64,000 bases of DNA from Bacteroidales bacterium UBA4179 (lineage in GTDB: Bacteria > Bacteroidota > Bacteroidia > Bacteroidales > Dysgonomonadaceae), in the NCBI GenBank assembly GCA_002381125.1, contig DFUT01000042.1:1-64000 (forward strand). The letters run 5' to 3'. The position numbers and the translations under genes are program-made. The notes under the pieces are model-generated. The model made no database searches. It saw nothing but the letters and a program-made list of their open reading frames with translations, and was not told the DNA's origin. This document shows, in pieces, positions 28,365 to 37,510 of this stretch. The stretch's first letter is position 1. Each line of letters begins with the position of its first letter.

Positions 28365-29822
28365 TCAACTCATTATCTCATCCAACAACTCTTCCAGATC
28401 GACACTGGCAAAAGTAGTGGCGAAATCACTCATGGCATAAGGGATAATCAGTTCACCGTTATGAACATAACTGCCACAGGAATAAACCACGTTGGGCACA
28501 TACCCGGCTCGTTCGTTTTCGGCCGGCATAAGCAGCGGCTCTTTGGTGCGTCCGATAACCTTAGAGGGATCGTCCAAATCGAGTAAACATGCTCCCAGAC
28601 AATATTTCCTCACCGGACCCACGCCATGCGTAATCAACAACCACCCTCTATCGGTTTCAATGGGCGATCCGCCATTGCCCATTTGTACAAGTTCCCAAGG
28701 ATAAAGTGGCTCCTGCAAAATTTTGGCATCAGACCAAACTAATAGATTATCGGAAAACATAATGTAATTGTTTATCCCGTCAATCCGGCTGATCATGGCA
28801 TATTTGCCATTTACTTTACGCGGAAATAGAGCCAAATTTTTATCCACGGCATATTTGCCATGCAACGGCATAATCTTGAAAGAATAAAAATCGTTGGTTT
28901 CGATCAATTTCGGAAGAATATGGTAACCGTCGTAAGCTGTATACGTTGCGTAATAAGTGAAACTACCGTTATCTTTCATGAATTTCACAAAGCGCGCATC
29001 TTCGATACCGTTTTTTTCATATTCCGAAATAGGGAAAATCGCACGCTCGCTTAAATCGGTATCCAATGAAAATCGTATTTCGGTATGCGATTCTGCCAAC
29101 CAAAGAAATTCTTCCATGACTTTTTGCTTTTCCATCGTTAAATTGTTGCTTTTTAAAACATCATTAACGACTTTGAAAAGCTGATCGTAAGTAAATTTAT
29201 CGGGAAGCTGTTTCAACACGAGGTTATACAACTCTTCGCGTACTTCCATATCTTTCAATTTGCTGACAAACCGCCTTTTCTCATATAATTTATCTTTGAT
29301 GACTTCAGCAGTTCCTATATGACTCGCCGGTTCTTGCACAATCACGTTATTATCGGCATCGATGATGGCATTGCGAAAAACCAACGATGAAATATGCCCT
29401 TCACCTGTTGCACGAAGACTCAAAATAACCCTGACTTCGCCTTTCTGCAAACCGCTTTGGTCGATATCTTCCACAATAGAAGGATTAAAAAGTGCGGCCG
29501 ACTCCACCGCATATTCCATTGTAAAATAGGAACCGATGAGCAATTTCTTGATTTCGGACACACTTTTCCCGGTATTTACCCTGTCGACAATGTGCTTTAC
29601 TTTTTTAAAATGCCTTTTAAAAATAGCGGTAATACTGCGGTGGCGTTTAGAAAATTCACGTAGAATCTGCATGAGTAGCGCTTCAACCTCAGATTCCGGC
29701 ATGGCAAGAATATTCTTTATCAACCTTTCGGCACGATCCTCACCATTGAAGAAAAATCGTGCAAATACCCGATTTATATCAGGGTAGATAACCGCATCTT
29801 TTCTATTAACCCGTAGATTCAT
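28365..29822 (-). CDS. Long GH130 family protein with N-terminal extension
   Basis: A 485-residue protein whose C-terminal 320 residues form a GH130 propeller (GIEDARF, 272-278; MGNGGSPIETDRGWLLITHGVG; AGYVPNVVYSCG). The position equivalent to the EDPR motif reads EDAR (274-277), keeping the Asp. An N-terminal helical region of about 160 residues precedes the propeller, which marks the longer GH130 subfamily. No signal peptide. It is convergent with the GT4 gene at 27304 (50-base gap), so the two GH130 genes flank the same cluster from opposite strands. Confidence 0.85.
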   Translation of the reverse strand: MNLRVNRKDAVIYPDINRVFARFFFNGEDRAERLIKNILAMPESEVEALLMQILREFSKRHRSITAIFKRHFKKVKHIVDRVNTGKSVSEIKKLLIGSYFTMEYAVESAALFNPSIVEDIDQSGLQKGEVRVILSLRATGEGHISSLVFRNAIIDADNNVIVQEPASHIGTAEVIKDKLYEKRRFVSKLKDMEVREELYNLVLKQLPDKFTYDQLFKVVNDVLKSNNLTMEKQKVMEEFLWLAESHTEIRFSLDTDLSERAIFPISEYEKNGIEDARFVKFMKDNGSFTYYATYTAYDGYHILPKLIETNDFYSFKIMPLHGKYAVDKNLALFPRKVNGKYAMISRIDGINNYIMFSDNLLVWSDAKILQEPLYPWELVQMGNGGSPIETDRGWLLITHGVGPVRKYCLGACLLDLDDPSKVIGRTKEPLLMPAENERAGYVPNVVYSCGSYVHNGELIIPYAMSDFATTFASVDLEELLDEIMS

Positions 29823-29920
29823 TTTTTCTTTTTTGATGCAAAGTTAACCCTCTTATAAGAAATAACCCTATAAATCTTCTCAAAAACTCCCAAAAAACCT
29901 TTTAATGCTCCGTCGGATTC

Positions 29921-30595
29921 TCAGGAAACCGAATCCAGACGCATATTTTCGCACCGCATAATTTTGGCGGGAAATGCCTGCACAATCGAATAATTATGGG
30001 TGGCCATCATCACGGCCGTGCCTTTTTTGGAAATTGCGTGCAACAAAGCCACAATTTGCGATCCGGTTTCGGGGTCGAGATTACCGGTAGGTTCATCGGC
30101 CAAAATAAGAGGAGGCGAATTGAGCAATGCCCGCGCAATGACCACCCGCTGTTGTTCACCACCCGAAAGTTCATGGGGCATTTTGTACGCTTTGTTTTGC
30201 ATGCCCACCTGTACCAATACTTCGTGAATACGATTTTGGATCATCCTTTTATTTTTCCATCCGGTAGCACGCAAAACGAATTCCAGATTTTTCTCTACCG
30301 ACCGATCGATCAGCAGTTGAAAATCTTGAAAAACAATACCGATTTTTCTCCTCAGATAAGGAATATTTTTTCGTTTAATCTTCTGTAAACAATAATCAAA
30401 AACTTGCGCATTGCCCGACTCGATGGGAATTTCCGCATATATGCTTTTAAGCAAGGTACTCTTTCCGGACCCCACCTTACCGATTATATAAATAAAATCT
30501 CCCTCTTTCACGGTAAGATTCACATCACGCAAAATGGTGTTTTCTTCCCTGTTAAGAACTACATCGGAATAATTTATCAGCAATTCGTCGCTCAT
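29921..30595 (-). CDS. ftsE: FtsE-like ABC transporter ATP-binding protein
   Basis: A 224-residue ABC ATPase with Walker [10 protein letters not shown] (39-47), signature [15 protein letters not shown] and Walker [14 protein letters not shown], in the FtsE/LolD subfamily. FtsE with FtsX controls septal peptidoglycan hydrolases. No ftsX adjoins it; the gene downstream is DUF4870 in the same direction upstream by 5 bases. The FtsE name is the best fit but a LolD-type role cannot be excluded. Confidence 0.8.
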   Translation of the reverse strand: MSDELLINYSDVVLNREENTILRDVNLTVKEGDFIYIIGKVGSGKSTLLKSIYAEIPIESGNAQVFDYCLQKIKRKNIPYLRRKIGIVFQDFQLLIDRSVEKNLEFVLRATGWKNKRMIQNRIHEVLVQVGMQNKAYKMPHELSGGEQQRVVIARALLNSPPLILADEPTGNLDPETGSQIVALLHAISKKGTAVMMATHNYSIVQAFPAKIMRCENMRLDSVS

Positions 30596-30600
30596 CGGTA

Positions 30601-31071
30601 TTATTTAATAAATTCTATCGTCAGCGGGTATTTCCAGTCTTCGCCATTATTGGCTTTGATTGTTGCGATAATCACAAATACAATATAGATTATACCTACC
30701 ACAACAGCCAATGGAATGCCAATGATGGTAATGCAAAGGATAGTGGCATAAATGACAAAGCTGATAATGAAATTCAGTATGTTTTTGCCATGCCAATCTA
30801 CCTTAGGATTGACATCTTTATTGGCAATCCACATAATAAGAGGGATAATAAAACCAATTAAAGGTGCCAGAAATCCCGCAAGCTGCGAAATGTGCATCAA
30901 CGTAAGGTATGTTTTTTCATCCAATCCGAATAAAGGCTTGCAAAAGCCACCGGAAGTGTCGGATTTTCTATCTTCGTTCAATATTTTTGCTTTTTCGCGC
31001 TGAAATTCTTCTTCCGTAATAGCACCTTTTTCTCTCAATTCAGCCAAAATTTTCAAATCATCATATTTCAT
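30601..31071 (-). CDS. SHOCT-DUF4870 domain membrane protein
   Basis: A 156-residue protein. The first 35 residues form a SHOCT-like helical hairpin (LKILAELREKGAITEEEFQREKAKIL), followed by a DUF4870 region with about three membrane helices (LAGFLAPLIGFIIPLIMWI, NFIISFVIYATILCITIIG, VVVGIIYIVFVIIATI). Function unknown. It precedes ftsE by 5 bases, suggesting co-transcription. Confidence 0.82.
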   Translation of the reverse strand: MKYDDLKILAELREKGAITEEEFQREKAKILNEDRKSDTSGGFCKPLFGLDEKTYLTLMHISQLAGFLAPLIGFIIPLIMWIANKDVNPKVDWHGKNILNFIISFVIYATILCITIIGIPLAVVVGIIYIVFVIIATIKANNGEDWKYPLTIEFIK

Positions 31072-31107
31072 AGCAACCTATTTGTAGTGTTTTTTTGTTT
31101 ATGATTG

Positions 31108-31533
31108 TTACAAAGATAAATTCTTTTTTGGTTTATCCCGATATTTCAAATAGTAAATTGCGCCTACCGTTGCAAGAAGCGATCCAATTATATCGGCAAC
31201 AAAGTCGCCCCATTCGGCACTTCGTGACGTAAACACAAACAACTGAAGCAGTTCGATTCCACCTCCATAAATCACAGGAATAAAAAAACACCAAAAAATC
31301 CATTTTTTTAAATGCACATTCCCATCAAAAAGGCGATAATAATCGTAATAACAAACCGCCGACAAAACGAAAAACATACCCGCATGAACAATCTTATCCC
31401 ACGGAAGCAAAGGGGGCAAATCCGGCACCTGTTCTGAACCCAGAATACAGGTTGCCAAAAAAATAACCGTGCCAATTACTCCCGGAAGAAACAAATGACG
31501 CAAAAATCTGCCTATTGACTGCAACTTTCCCAT
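31108..31533 (-). CDS. VanZ family protein
   Basis: A 141-residue membrane protein with four predicted helices and VanZ-like features: LLPWDKIVHAGMFFVLSAV and GGGIELLQLFVFTSRSAEWGDFVADIIGSLLA. VanZ proteins are linked to teicoplanin resistance in enterococci, but chromosomal homologues have no proven function. First of a minus-strand trio with the DUF4870 and ftsE genes. Confidence 0.85.
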   Translation of the reverse strand: MGKLQSIGRFLRHLFLPGVIGTVIFLATCILGSEQVPDLPPLLPWDKIVHAGMFFVLSAVCYYDYYRLFDGNVHLKKWIFWCFFIPVIYGGGIELLQLFVFTSRSAEWGDFVADIIGSLLATVGAIYYLKYRDKPKKNLSL

Positions 31534-31717
31534 AAAACGCCGTAAAGATACGGAATATTCAATGTGCCGAATACATTTTTAAAAACATATAACTAAAACA
31601 TTTCCACATTTTCACAAAAAATTCGTTTCTTTGCCAAGAGATAAAAAACGACTTTTTGAAAAAAATCACGAGAAATAATCTTCGATTCAATTCGAAACAA
31701 TCGACAAAAACAAGCAG

Positions 31718-33397
31718 ATGAAAAAAAATTTTTTGGCAGTTCTTATTTTTCTTTTCTCGCCGTACCTAATGGCGCAATCAACCCAACCAAATAAAAATCA
31801 GCGTTATTTCGATATCAATAAGAATATCGACATATTCAATTCCGTATTGAAAGAGTTGGATATGTTTTATGTCGACAGCATAAAAGTAGACAGCCTGGTG
31901 CAGGGTACTGTCCGAAAGATGCTCGCCGGACTCGATCCTTACACGGAATATTATTCGGAAGAAGAGATGGACGATTTTCGGTTTATGACTACCGGCGAAT
32001 ACGCAGGCATAGGAGCTGTCATCTCATACAAAGACGGACATGTAATCATAAACGAACCATACGAAGGATTACCTGCGGCAAAAGCAGGATTGAAAGCCGG
32101 CGATATTATTTTGGAAGTCGACGACAAAGACATGCGAAAAGCCACTGTACAGGAGGTGAGCAATGCGTTGAGGGGCATGCCGCGAACCACAGTAAAAGTA
32201 AAAATTCAACGTCCGGGCGAAAATAAACCGATTACTTTGAAAATTGTCCGCGAAAAAATAACCATTCATCCGGTTACCCATGCCGATATCGTCAATGGAA
32301 ATATTGGCTATTTCCATTTCGCAAGCTTCACCGAAAACAGCGCCAAAGAAGTTAGAAAAACTTTCCTCGATTTAAAAAACAAAGGAGCCGAATCCCTTAT
32401 CATCGATCTGCGGGGAAACGGGGGCGGCATTTTGGAAGAAGCCGTCAGCATCGTCAACATGTTTGTGCCTAAAGGAGAAGAAATTGTTTCCACCAAAGGA
32501 AAAGTCAAACAATGGGACCGCGTGTATCGCACCAACGAACAACCGCTTGATACACTAATCCCGATTACGGTACTCATCGATACCGGATCGGCGTCGGCGT
32601 CGGAAATCGTTGCCGGATCGCTTCAAGATTTAGATAGAGCCGTTATCATCGGAAATCGTTCTTTCGGCAAAGGATTGGTGCAAACTACCCGTAGTCTTCC
32701 TTACGGTGGTAGCATCAAGCTTACAACCTCCAAATATTACATTCCCAGCGGAAGATGCATCCAAACAGTCGATTATTCGCATCGCAATCCCGATGGCAGC
32801 GTAACCCGCGTTCCCGATAGCCTTACCCAAGTATTTTATACAAAAAACGGCCGTGAGGTGCGTGAAGGGGGGGGAATAACACCCGATATCATTATCGAAG
32901 AAGACCTATTGGGACGAATTTCCTATTATCTGATCATGGAAAATATCATTTTCGATTATGTGACCGACTGGGTATTGCAACATCCAACCCTTGCTCCTCC
33001 CGACCGGTTTGAATTTCCCGATACAGATTACGAATCATTTAAGCAATTCGTAAAATCGAAAGATTTCAAATACGATCAAATGAGCGCAAAAACAATGCAA
33101 ACACTCCAAGAAATCATGAAATTCGAAGGATATATGGATATTGCTGCCGAGGAATTCAAAGCACTTGAAGCAAAACTGGCTCCCGATTTGGATCGCGACC
33201 TCGAACTTTTCAAAGAAGAAATCAAGGACCTGATAGCAAACGAAATCGTAAAACGCTATTACTACAAGAAAGGTGTTCTGATTTACACGTTGCAAAAAGA
33301 CAAAGTGTATCAAAAAGCCATTGAGGTGCTTACCGATACCGACACATATCACAGCATTTTGCAACCAACCGAAAACTCCTTGGCAGAAACATTTTAA
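31718..33397 (+). CDS. S41 family C-terminal processing peptidase
   Basis: A 559-residue secreted or membrane-anchored serine protease. N-terminal signal (about 1-20, cleaved near MAQS), PDZ domain at about 85-170 (YAGIGAVISYKDGHVIINEPYEGLPAAKAGLKAGD), then the S41 core with the nucleophile cluster GSASASE (290-296) and the partner Lys (K318 in NRSFGKGLVQ). The C-terminal 170 residues are a helical extension. CTPs trim or degrade periplasmic proteins from their C-terminal ends. The stop overlaps the convergent small gene by 4 bases. Confidence 0.93.
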   Translation: MKKNFLAVLIFLFSPYLMAQSTQPNKNQRYFDINKNIDIFNSVLKELDMFYVDSIKVDSLVQGTVRKMLAGLDPYTEYYSEEEMDDFRFMTTGEYAGIGAVISYKDGHVIINEPYEGLPAAKAGLKAGDIILEVDDKDMRKATVQEVSNALRGMPRTTVKVKIQRPGENKPITLKIVREKITIHPVTHADIVNGNIGYFHFASFTENSAKEVRKTFLDLKNKGAESLIIDLRGNGGGILEEAVSIVNMFVPKGEEIVSTKGKVKQWDRVYRTNEQPLDTLIPITVLIDTGSASASEIVAGSLQDLDRAVIIGNRSFGKGLVQTTRSLPYGGSIKLTTSKYYIPSGRCIQTVDYSHRNPDGSVTRVPDSLTQVFYTKNGREVREGGGITPDIIIEEDLLGRISYYLIMENIIFDYVTDWVLQHPTLAPPDRFEFPDTDYESFKQFVKSKDFKYDQMSAKTMQTLQEIMKFEGYMDIAAEEFKALEAKLAPDLDRDLELFKEEIKDLIANEIVKRYYYKKGVLIYTLQKDKVYQKAIEVLTDTDTYHSILQPTENSLAETF

Positions 33398-33591
33398 TCA
33401 TTGATTTTGACCACCATTATACCTGTACACGATTCTTGCGAATCGCAATAATCGGCAAGCGTTTTTTCGTCGATTACCACCTTACCCTCAATACTCGAAG
33501 CATGAATAAACGTTAGTTTATCGCCCAAGCGGTAAGCAAAAGCCAATGCCGCCACAAAAAAAGCCGTAAAAGTTAAAACAATCGGTTTCAT
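33394..33591 (-). CDS. Small exported or membrane-anchored protein, unknown
   Basis: A 65-residue frame beginning MKPIVLTFTAFFVAALAFAYRLG, a signal-like N-terminus, then a short acidic domain with two Cys (DYCDSQESCTG) that could form a disulphide outside the cytoplasm. No family recognised. It is convergent with and overlaps the S41 peptidase gene by 4 bases, and lies 74 bases downstream of fhs (same strand is opposite order: fhs is upstream in coordinates). Coding is plausible from the signal sequence but not proven. Confidence 0.5.
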   Translation of the reverse strand: MKPIVLTFTAFFVAALAFAYRLGDKLTFIHASSIEGKVVIDEKTLADYCDSQESCTGIMVVKIND

Positions 33592-33665
33592 TTTTTTATT
33601 GATTTTCAGGTGTTATGAAGTCAATTATCCGTTTATCCGTCATAAAGTCAACGCCCCGTTCCTGA

Positions 33666-35333
33666 TCAACTCAATCCTTCGATCTGTCCGTTCACAATAT
33701 CGATGCGTTTGGCTTGAGGATCTGCGGGCAAACCCGGCATACGCATCATTTCTCCGGCGAGAGCCACTATAAATTCGGCTCCTTGATTTATAATAATATC
33801 ATTGATTTTGAAACGAAAATTTTTGACTACACCATATGCTTTAGGATCGGCCGAAAAAGAAAATTGTGTCTTTGCAATACATACCGGCATTTTTTCGAGA
33901 GGAGTTCCCTCGATTTTTTTCAATATTTTCACTGCTTTTTCTCCAAAAACCACATCACGTGCTCCATAAACGTTCAATGCGATTTTTTCGATTTTCTGTT
34001 CAATGGTATCCTCATCGTCATAGGTAAACCTCAGCTCTTTTGAGGGCTCGTTTTCAATGGCATCTACCACCGCTTCGGCCAATTCGATACCACCTTCCCC
34101 GCCTTTGTAAAAAGCTTCGTTCACGGCAAAGCGGACCCCTTTTCTGTTGCAATATTGCCGCACGACGTCTATTTCTTCTTCTCTGTCGAAATCGTATTTA
34201 TTGAAAGCCACCACCACGGTCTGTCCAAACGCAGCCAAATTGTCCAGATGTTTATTCAAATTTTCCAATCCTTTTTTCAATCCTTCCATATCGGGATCCT
34301 TGATTTGTTTTTCTGGAGTTCCCCCATGCATTTTTAACCCCTGTGAAGTAGCCACGATAACAGTCAGTTTCGGTCGGATTCCGCTTTTGCGACATTTGAT
34401 ATTGAAAAATTTCTCCGCACCTAAATCTGCTCCGAAACCGGCTTCCGTGATTACGTAATCGCCATACGTCATAGCCATCTTTGTTGCCAGCACGGAATTG
34501 CAACCGTGAGCAATATTGGCAAAAGGTCCCCCGTGTACAAAAGCTGCCGTATTTTCGGTAGTTTGCACCAAATTGGGATGAATGGCATCTTTCATTAATA
34601 CGGTTATCGCCCCTGCAACACCCAAATCTTTCACCGTAAACGGATTGCCATCGAGTGTATAACCCAATAAAATATTTTCGATACGCCGACGTAGGTCGCT
34701 CTCATTCTCGGCCAAACAAAGAATGGCCATCAATTCCGATGCAGCCGTAATATCGAATCCCGACTCCTGTGGAATTCCATTTGCCGAACCGTTCAATCCG
34801 GTCACGATATGACGCAAATTCCGATCATTGACATCCAGCACACGCTTCCACAATGCTTCTTTAAGCTGCCTCCCCGACCCCCGTACACGATAAATATAAT
34901 TATCCAACAATGCCGAAATGGTATTGTGCGCTGTAGTTACGGCATGAAAATCGCCCGTGAAGTGAAGATTGATATTTTCCATTGGCAATACCTGAGCATA
35001 ACCGCCTCCTGCTGCACCTCCTTTCATGCCAAACACGGGACCGAGCGACGGCTCACGCAATACCACGATTGCTTTTTTCCCCATTCTGTTTAAGCCTAAC
35101 GACAAACCGATAGAAGTTGTGGTTTTTCCCACTCCTGCTTTTGTGGGCGTAATGGCGGTTACCAGGATCAGATTGCTTTTATCTACCCGCTCGCTATCGA
35201 TAAGCTGAAGCGGTATTTTAGCCATAAAAGGCCCGTAATTGTGGACCTCATCTCGTGGAATTCCAACGCTTTCGGCTACCTCTTTTACTTTTCTCAATGG
35301 TGTTTCGCGTGCAATTTCAATATCCGATTTCAT
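33666..35333 (-). CDS. fhs: Formate--tetrahydrofolate ligase
   Basis: A 555-residue formyl-THF synthetase, full length. It makes 10-formyl-THF from formate, THF and ATP, supplying one-carbon units. The P-loop is [15 protein letters not shown] (63-77); other family blocks are [45 protein letters not shown] and [12 protein letters not shown]. Useful for purine synthesis in anaerobes that release formate. Appears monocistronic. Confidence 0.97.
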   Translation of the reverse strand: MKSDIEIARETPLRKVKEVAESVGIPRDEVHNYGPFMAKIPLQLIDSERVDKSNLILVTAITPTKAGVGKTTTSIGLSLGLNRMGKKAIVVLREPSLGPVFGMKGGAAGGGYAQVLPMENINLHFTGDFHAVTTAHNTISALLDNYIYRVRGSGRQLKEALWKRVLDVNDRNLRHIVTGLNGSANGIPQESGFDITAASELMAILCLAENESDLRRRIENILLGYTLDGNPFTVKDLGVAGAITVLMKDAIHPNLVQTTENTAAFVHGGPFANIAHGCNSVLATKMAMTYGDYVITEAGFGADLGAEKFFNIKCRKSGIRPKLTVIVATSQGLKMHGGTPEKQIKDPDMEGLKKGLENLNKHLDNLAAFGQTVVVAFNKYDFDREEEIDVVRQYCNRKGVRFAVNEAFYKGGEGGIELAEAVVDAIENEPSKELRFTYDDEDTIEQKIEKIALNVYGARDVVFGEKAVKILKKIEGTPLEKMPVCIAKTQFSFSADPKAYGVVKNFRFKINDIIINQGAEFIVALAGEMMRMPGLPADPQAKRIDIVNGQIEGLS

Positions 35334-35400
35334 AGTTTATTCATTTTTTCAATATAGTTTTTAACGAATTTCTCGATATTCAGACTATCCGGACTTTTAG

Positions 35401-37476
35401 CTAGCGTTTTCTACTATAATCAACAGGCTTATGTTTTTCTTTTCCGGTAGATCGAGAAGCCGACTTCTCCTTTAATTTCGACTCCAACATAATCAACTGA
35501 TCCCGCAATTGTGCCGCCTCCAAAAATTCCAATCTTTTAGCTGCAGCCATCATTGCTTTGCGTATTTTTTCGATAAGTTTTTTCAGATCTTCTTCCGAAT
35601 CATATTGTGCACCGGATTCGAAAACCATCGAATAGTACTCCGGCTCAACGTAAGCTTTAGAATCGATTTTCGGATCCATGTGTTTGCCCAAAGCGGACGC
35701 TTTGGCTTTTTTGATTTGTTGCGGCACGATACCGTGCTCTTCGTTATACTTCAACTGTTTTTCCCTCCGGCGATTGGTCTCATCAATTGTTGCCTGCATA
35801 CTTTCGGTTATCTTATCGGCATAAAAAATAACCATTCCGTTTACATTTCGAGCCGCACGACCTGCCGTTTGCGTCAAGGAACGATGCGAACGCAAGAAGC
35901 CCTCTTTATCGGCATCAAGTACCGCCACCAGCGATACTTCAGGCAAATCGAGCCCTTCGCGAAGCAAATTCACTCCAACCAAAACATCGAAAACACCGCT
36001 CCGCAAATCATCCATAATTTTCACACGCTCAAGCGTTTCCACATCAGAATGAATATAACTGCATCGGATTCCGTGCTGCGAAAGATAATCGGTCAATTCC
36101 TCCGCCATGCGTTTTGTCAGTGTGGTTACCAGCACCCGCTCGTCTCTTTCGATCCGCCGCTGAATTTCCTCCATAAGATCGTCAATCTGATTAAGACTGG
36201 GACGTACATCGATAGGCGGATCGAGCAATCCCGTAGGACGAATCAACTGATCCACGATAATTCCTTCCGATTTTTCCAGTTCATAGTCGGCCGGCGTTGC
36301 GCTCACAAAAATAATCTGCGGGGTAAGCGATTCAAATTCTTCAAACGTAAGCGGGCGATTATCAATGGCAGCAGGCAAGCGAAAGCCGTATTCCACCAGG
36401 TTGAGTTTGCGCGAACGGTCGCCACCATACATAGCACGAATCTGAGGAATGGTAACGTGGCTTTCATCAATCACGGTAAGGTAATCTTCCGGGAAAAAAT
36501 CCAGCAGGCAGAAAGGCCTACTTCCCGCAGGTCTTCCATCAAAATAACGGGAATAATTTTCAATTCCCGAACAATAGCCGATTTCTTTAATCATTTCGAT
36601 ATCGTAAGTCACCCGCTCATATAGCCGTTTTGCTTCCAGCGGCTTGCCAATGGAACGAAAGAATTCGACCTGTTTGCCCAGATCAATCTGTATTTCCTCT
36701 ATAGCCCTGAAAATGCGTTCGCGTGTGGTTATAAACAAATTGGCAGGAAAAATACGATACGCATCCAATTGTTCTGTCGTTACACCCGTAACCGGATCGA
36801 CCGATTCGATACTTTCAATTTCGTCTCCCCAGAAAATCACACGAATAATGCTATCGTCGTATGCCAAAAAGATATCGACGGTATCCCCTTTCACACGAAA
36901 ATTTCCCCGATTGAATTCGGCTGTTTCGTTTCGCGAATACAAGATATCCACCAATTTACGAAGGAACACATCGCGCACCAATTTCTGCCCAACTTGAATA
37001 TCGATAATGGTTTTATTGAAATCCTCGGGGTTGCCGATACCGTATAAACACGAAACCGATGAAACCACAATCACATCTTTTCTACCCGATAGCAATGCCG
37101 ACGTGGCCGACAAGCGCAGTTTTTCAATCTCGTCGTTAATGGAAAGGTCCTTGGCTATATACGTATCGGTTGTGGGAATATACGCTTCGGGCTGATAATA
37201 ATCATAATACGAAACGTAGTATTCAACGGCGTTCTCGGGGAAAAAACCTTTAAACTCGCTATATAATTGCGCAGCCAACGTTTTATTGTGACTGATTATC
37301 AACGTGGGTTTATTCACCTGCGCAATCACGTTGGCTATGGTAAACGTTTTCCCCGAACCGGTCACTCCCAACAAGGTCTGATAAGGCACATTGTCACGAA
37401 TTCCCTCGACTAACGCCTTAATTGCCTCAGGCTGATCCCCTGTAGGCTTATATTGTGAAGTAAGTTTAAAATCCAT
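35401..37476 (-). CDS. uvrB: Excinuclease ABC subunit B
   Basis: A 691-residue UvrB, central to nucleotide excision repair: receives damage from UvrA, verifies it and recruits UvrC. Walker A is LLGVTGSGKTFTIA (about 36-49), the beta-hairpin region YYDYYQPEAYIP follows, helicase motifs include VIDESHVT and LREGLDLPEVSLVAVLDADKEGFLRS, and the C-terminal UVR domain (DLKKLIEKIRKAMMAAAKRLEFLEAAQLRDQ) is present. The start at 37476 (MDFKLTSQYKPTGDQ) matches the family; the open frame runs 48 codons further but that part overlaps the neighbouring gene and is not UvrB-like. Confidence 0.97.
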   Translation of the reverse strand: MDFKLTSQYKPTGDQPEAIKALVEGIRDNVPYQTLLGVTGSGKTFTIANVIAQVNKPTLIISHNKTLAAQLYSEFKGFFPENAVEYYVSYYDYYQPEAYIPTTDTYIAKDLSINDEIEKLRLSATSALLSGRKDVIVVSSVSCLYGIGNPEDFNKTIIDIQVGQKLVRDVFLRKLVDILYSRNETAEFNRGNFRVKGDTVDIFLAYDDSIIRVIFWGDEIESIESVDPVTGVTTEQLDAYRIFPANLFITTRERIFRAIEEIQIDLGKQVEFFRSIGKPLEAKRLYERVTYDIEMIKEIGYCSGIENYSRYFDGRPAGSRPFCLLDFFPEDYLTVIDESHVTIPQIRAMYGGDRSRKLNLVEYGFRLPAAIDNRPLTFEEFESLTPQIIFVSATPADYELEKSEGIIVDQLIRPTGLLDPPIDVRPSLNQIDDLMEEIQRRIERDERVLVTTLTKRMAEELTDYLSQHGIRCSYIHSDVETLERVKIMDDLRSGVFDVLVGVNLLREGLDLPEVSLVAVLDADKEGFLRSHRSLTQTAGRAARNVNGMVIFYADKITESMQATIDETNRRREKQLKYNEEHGIVPQQIKKAKASALGKHMDPKIDSKAYVEPEYYSMVFESGAQYDSEEDLKKLIEKIRKAMMAAAKRLEFLEAAQLRDQLIMLESKLKEKSASRSTGKEKHKPVDYSRKR

Positions 37477-37510
37477 ACCATTAAAACAAATCCATCGCGA
37501 TAATAGTTCA

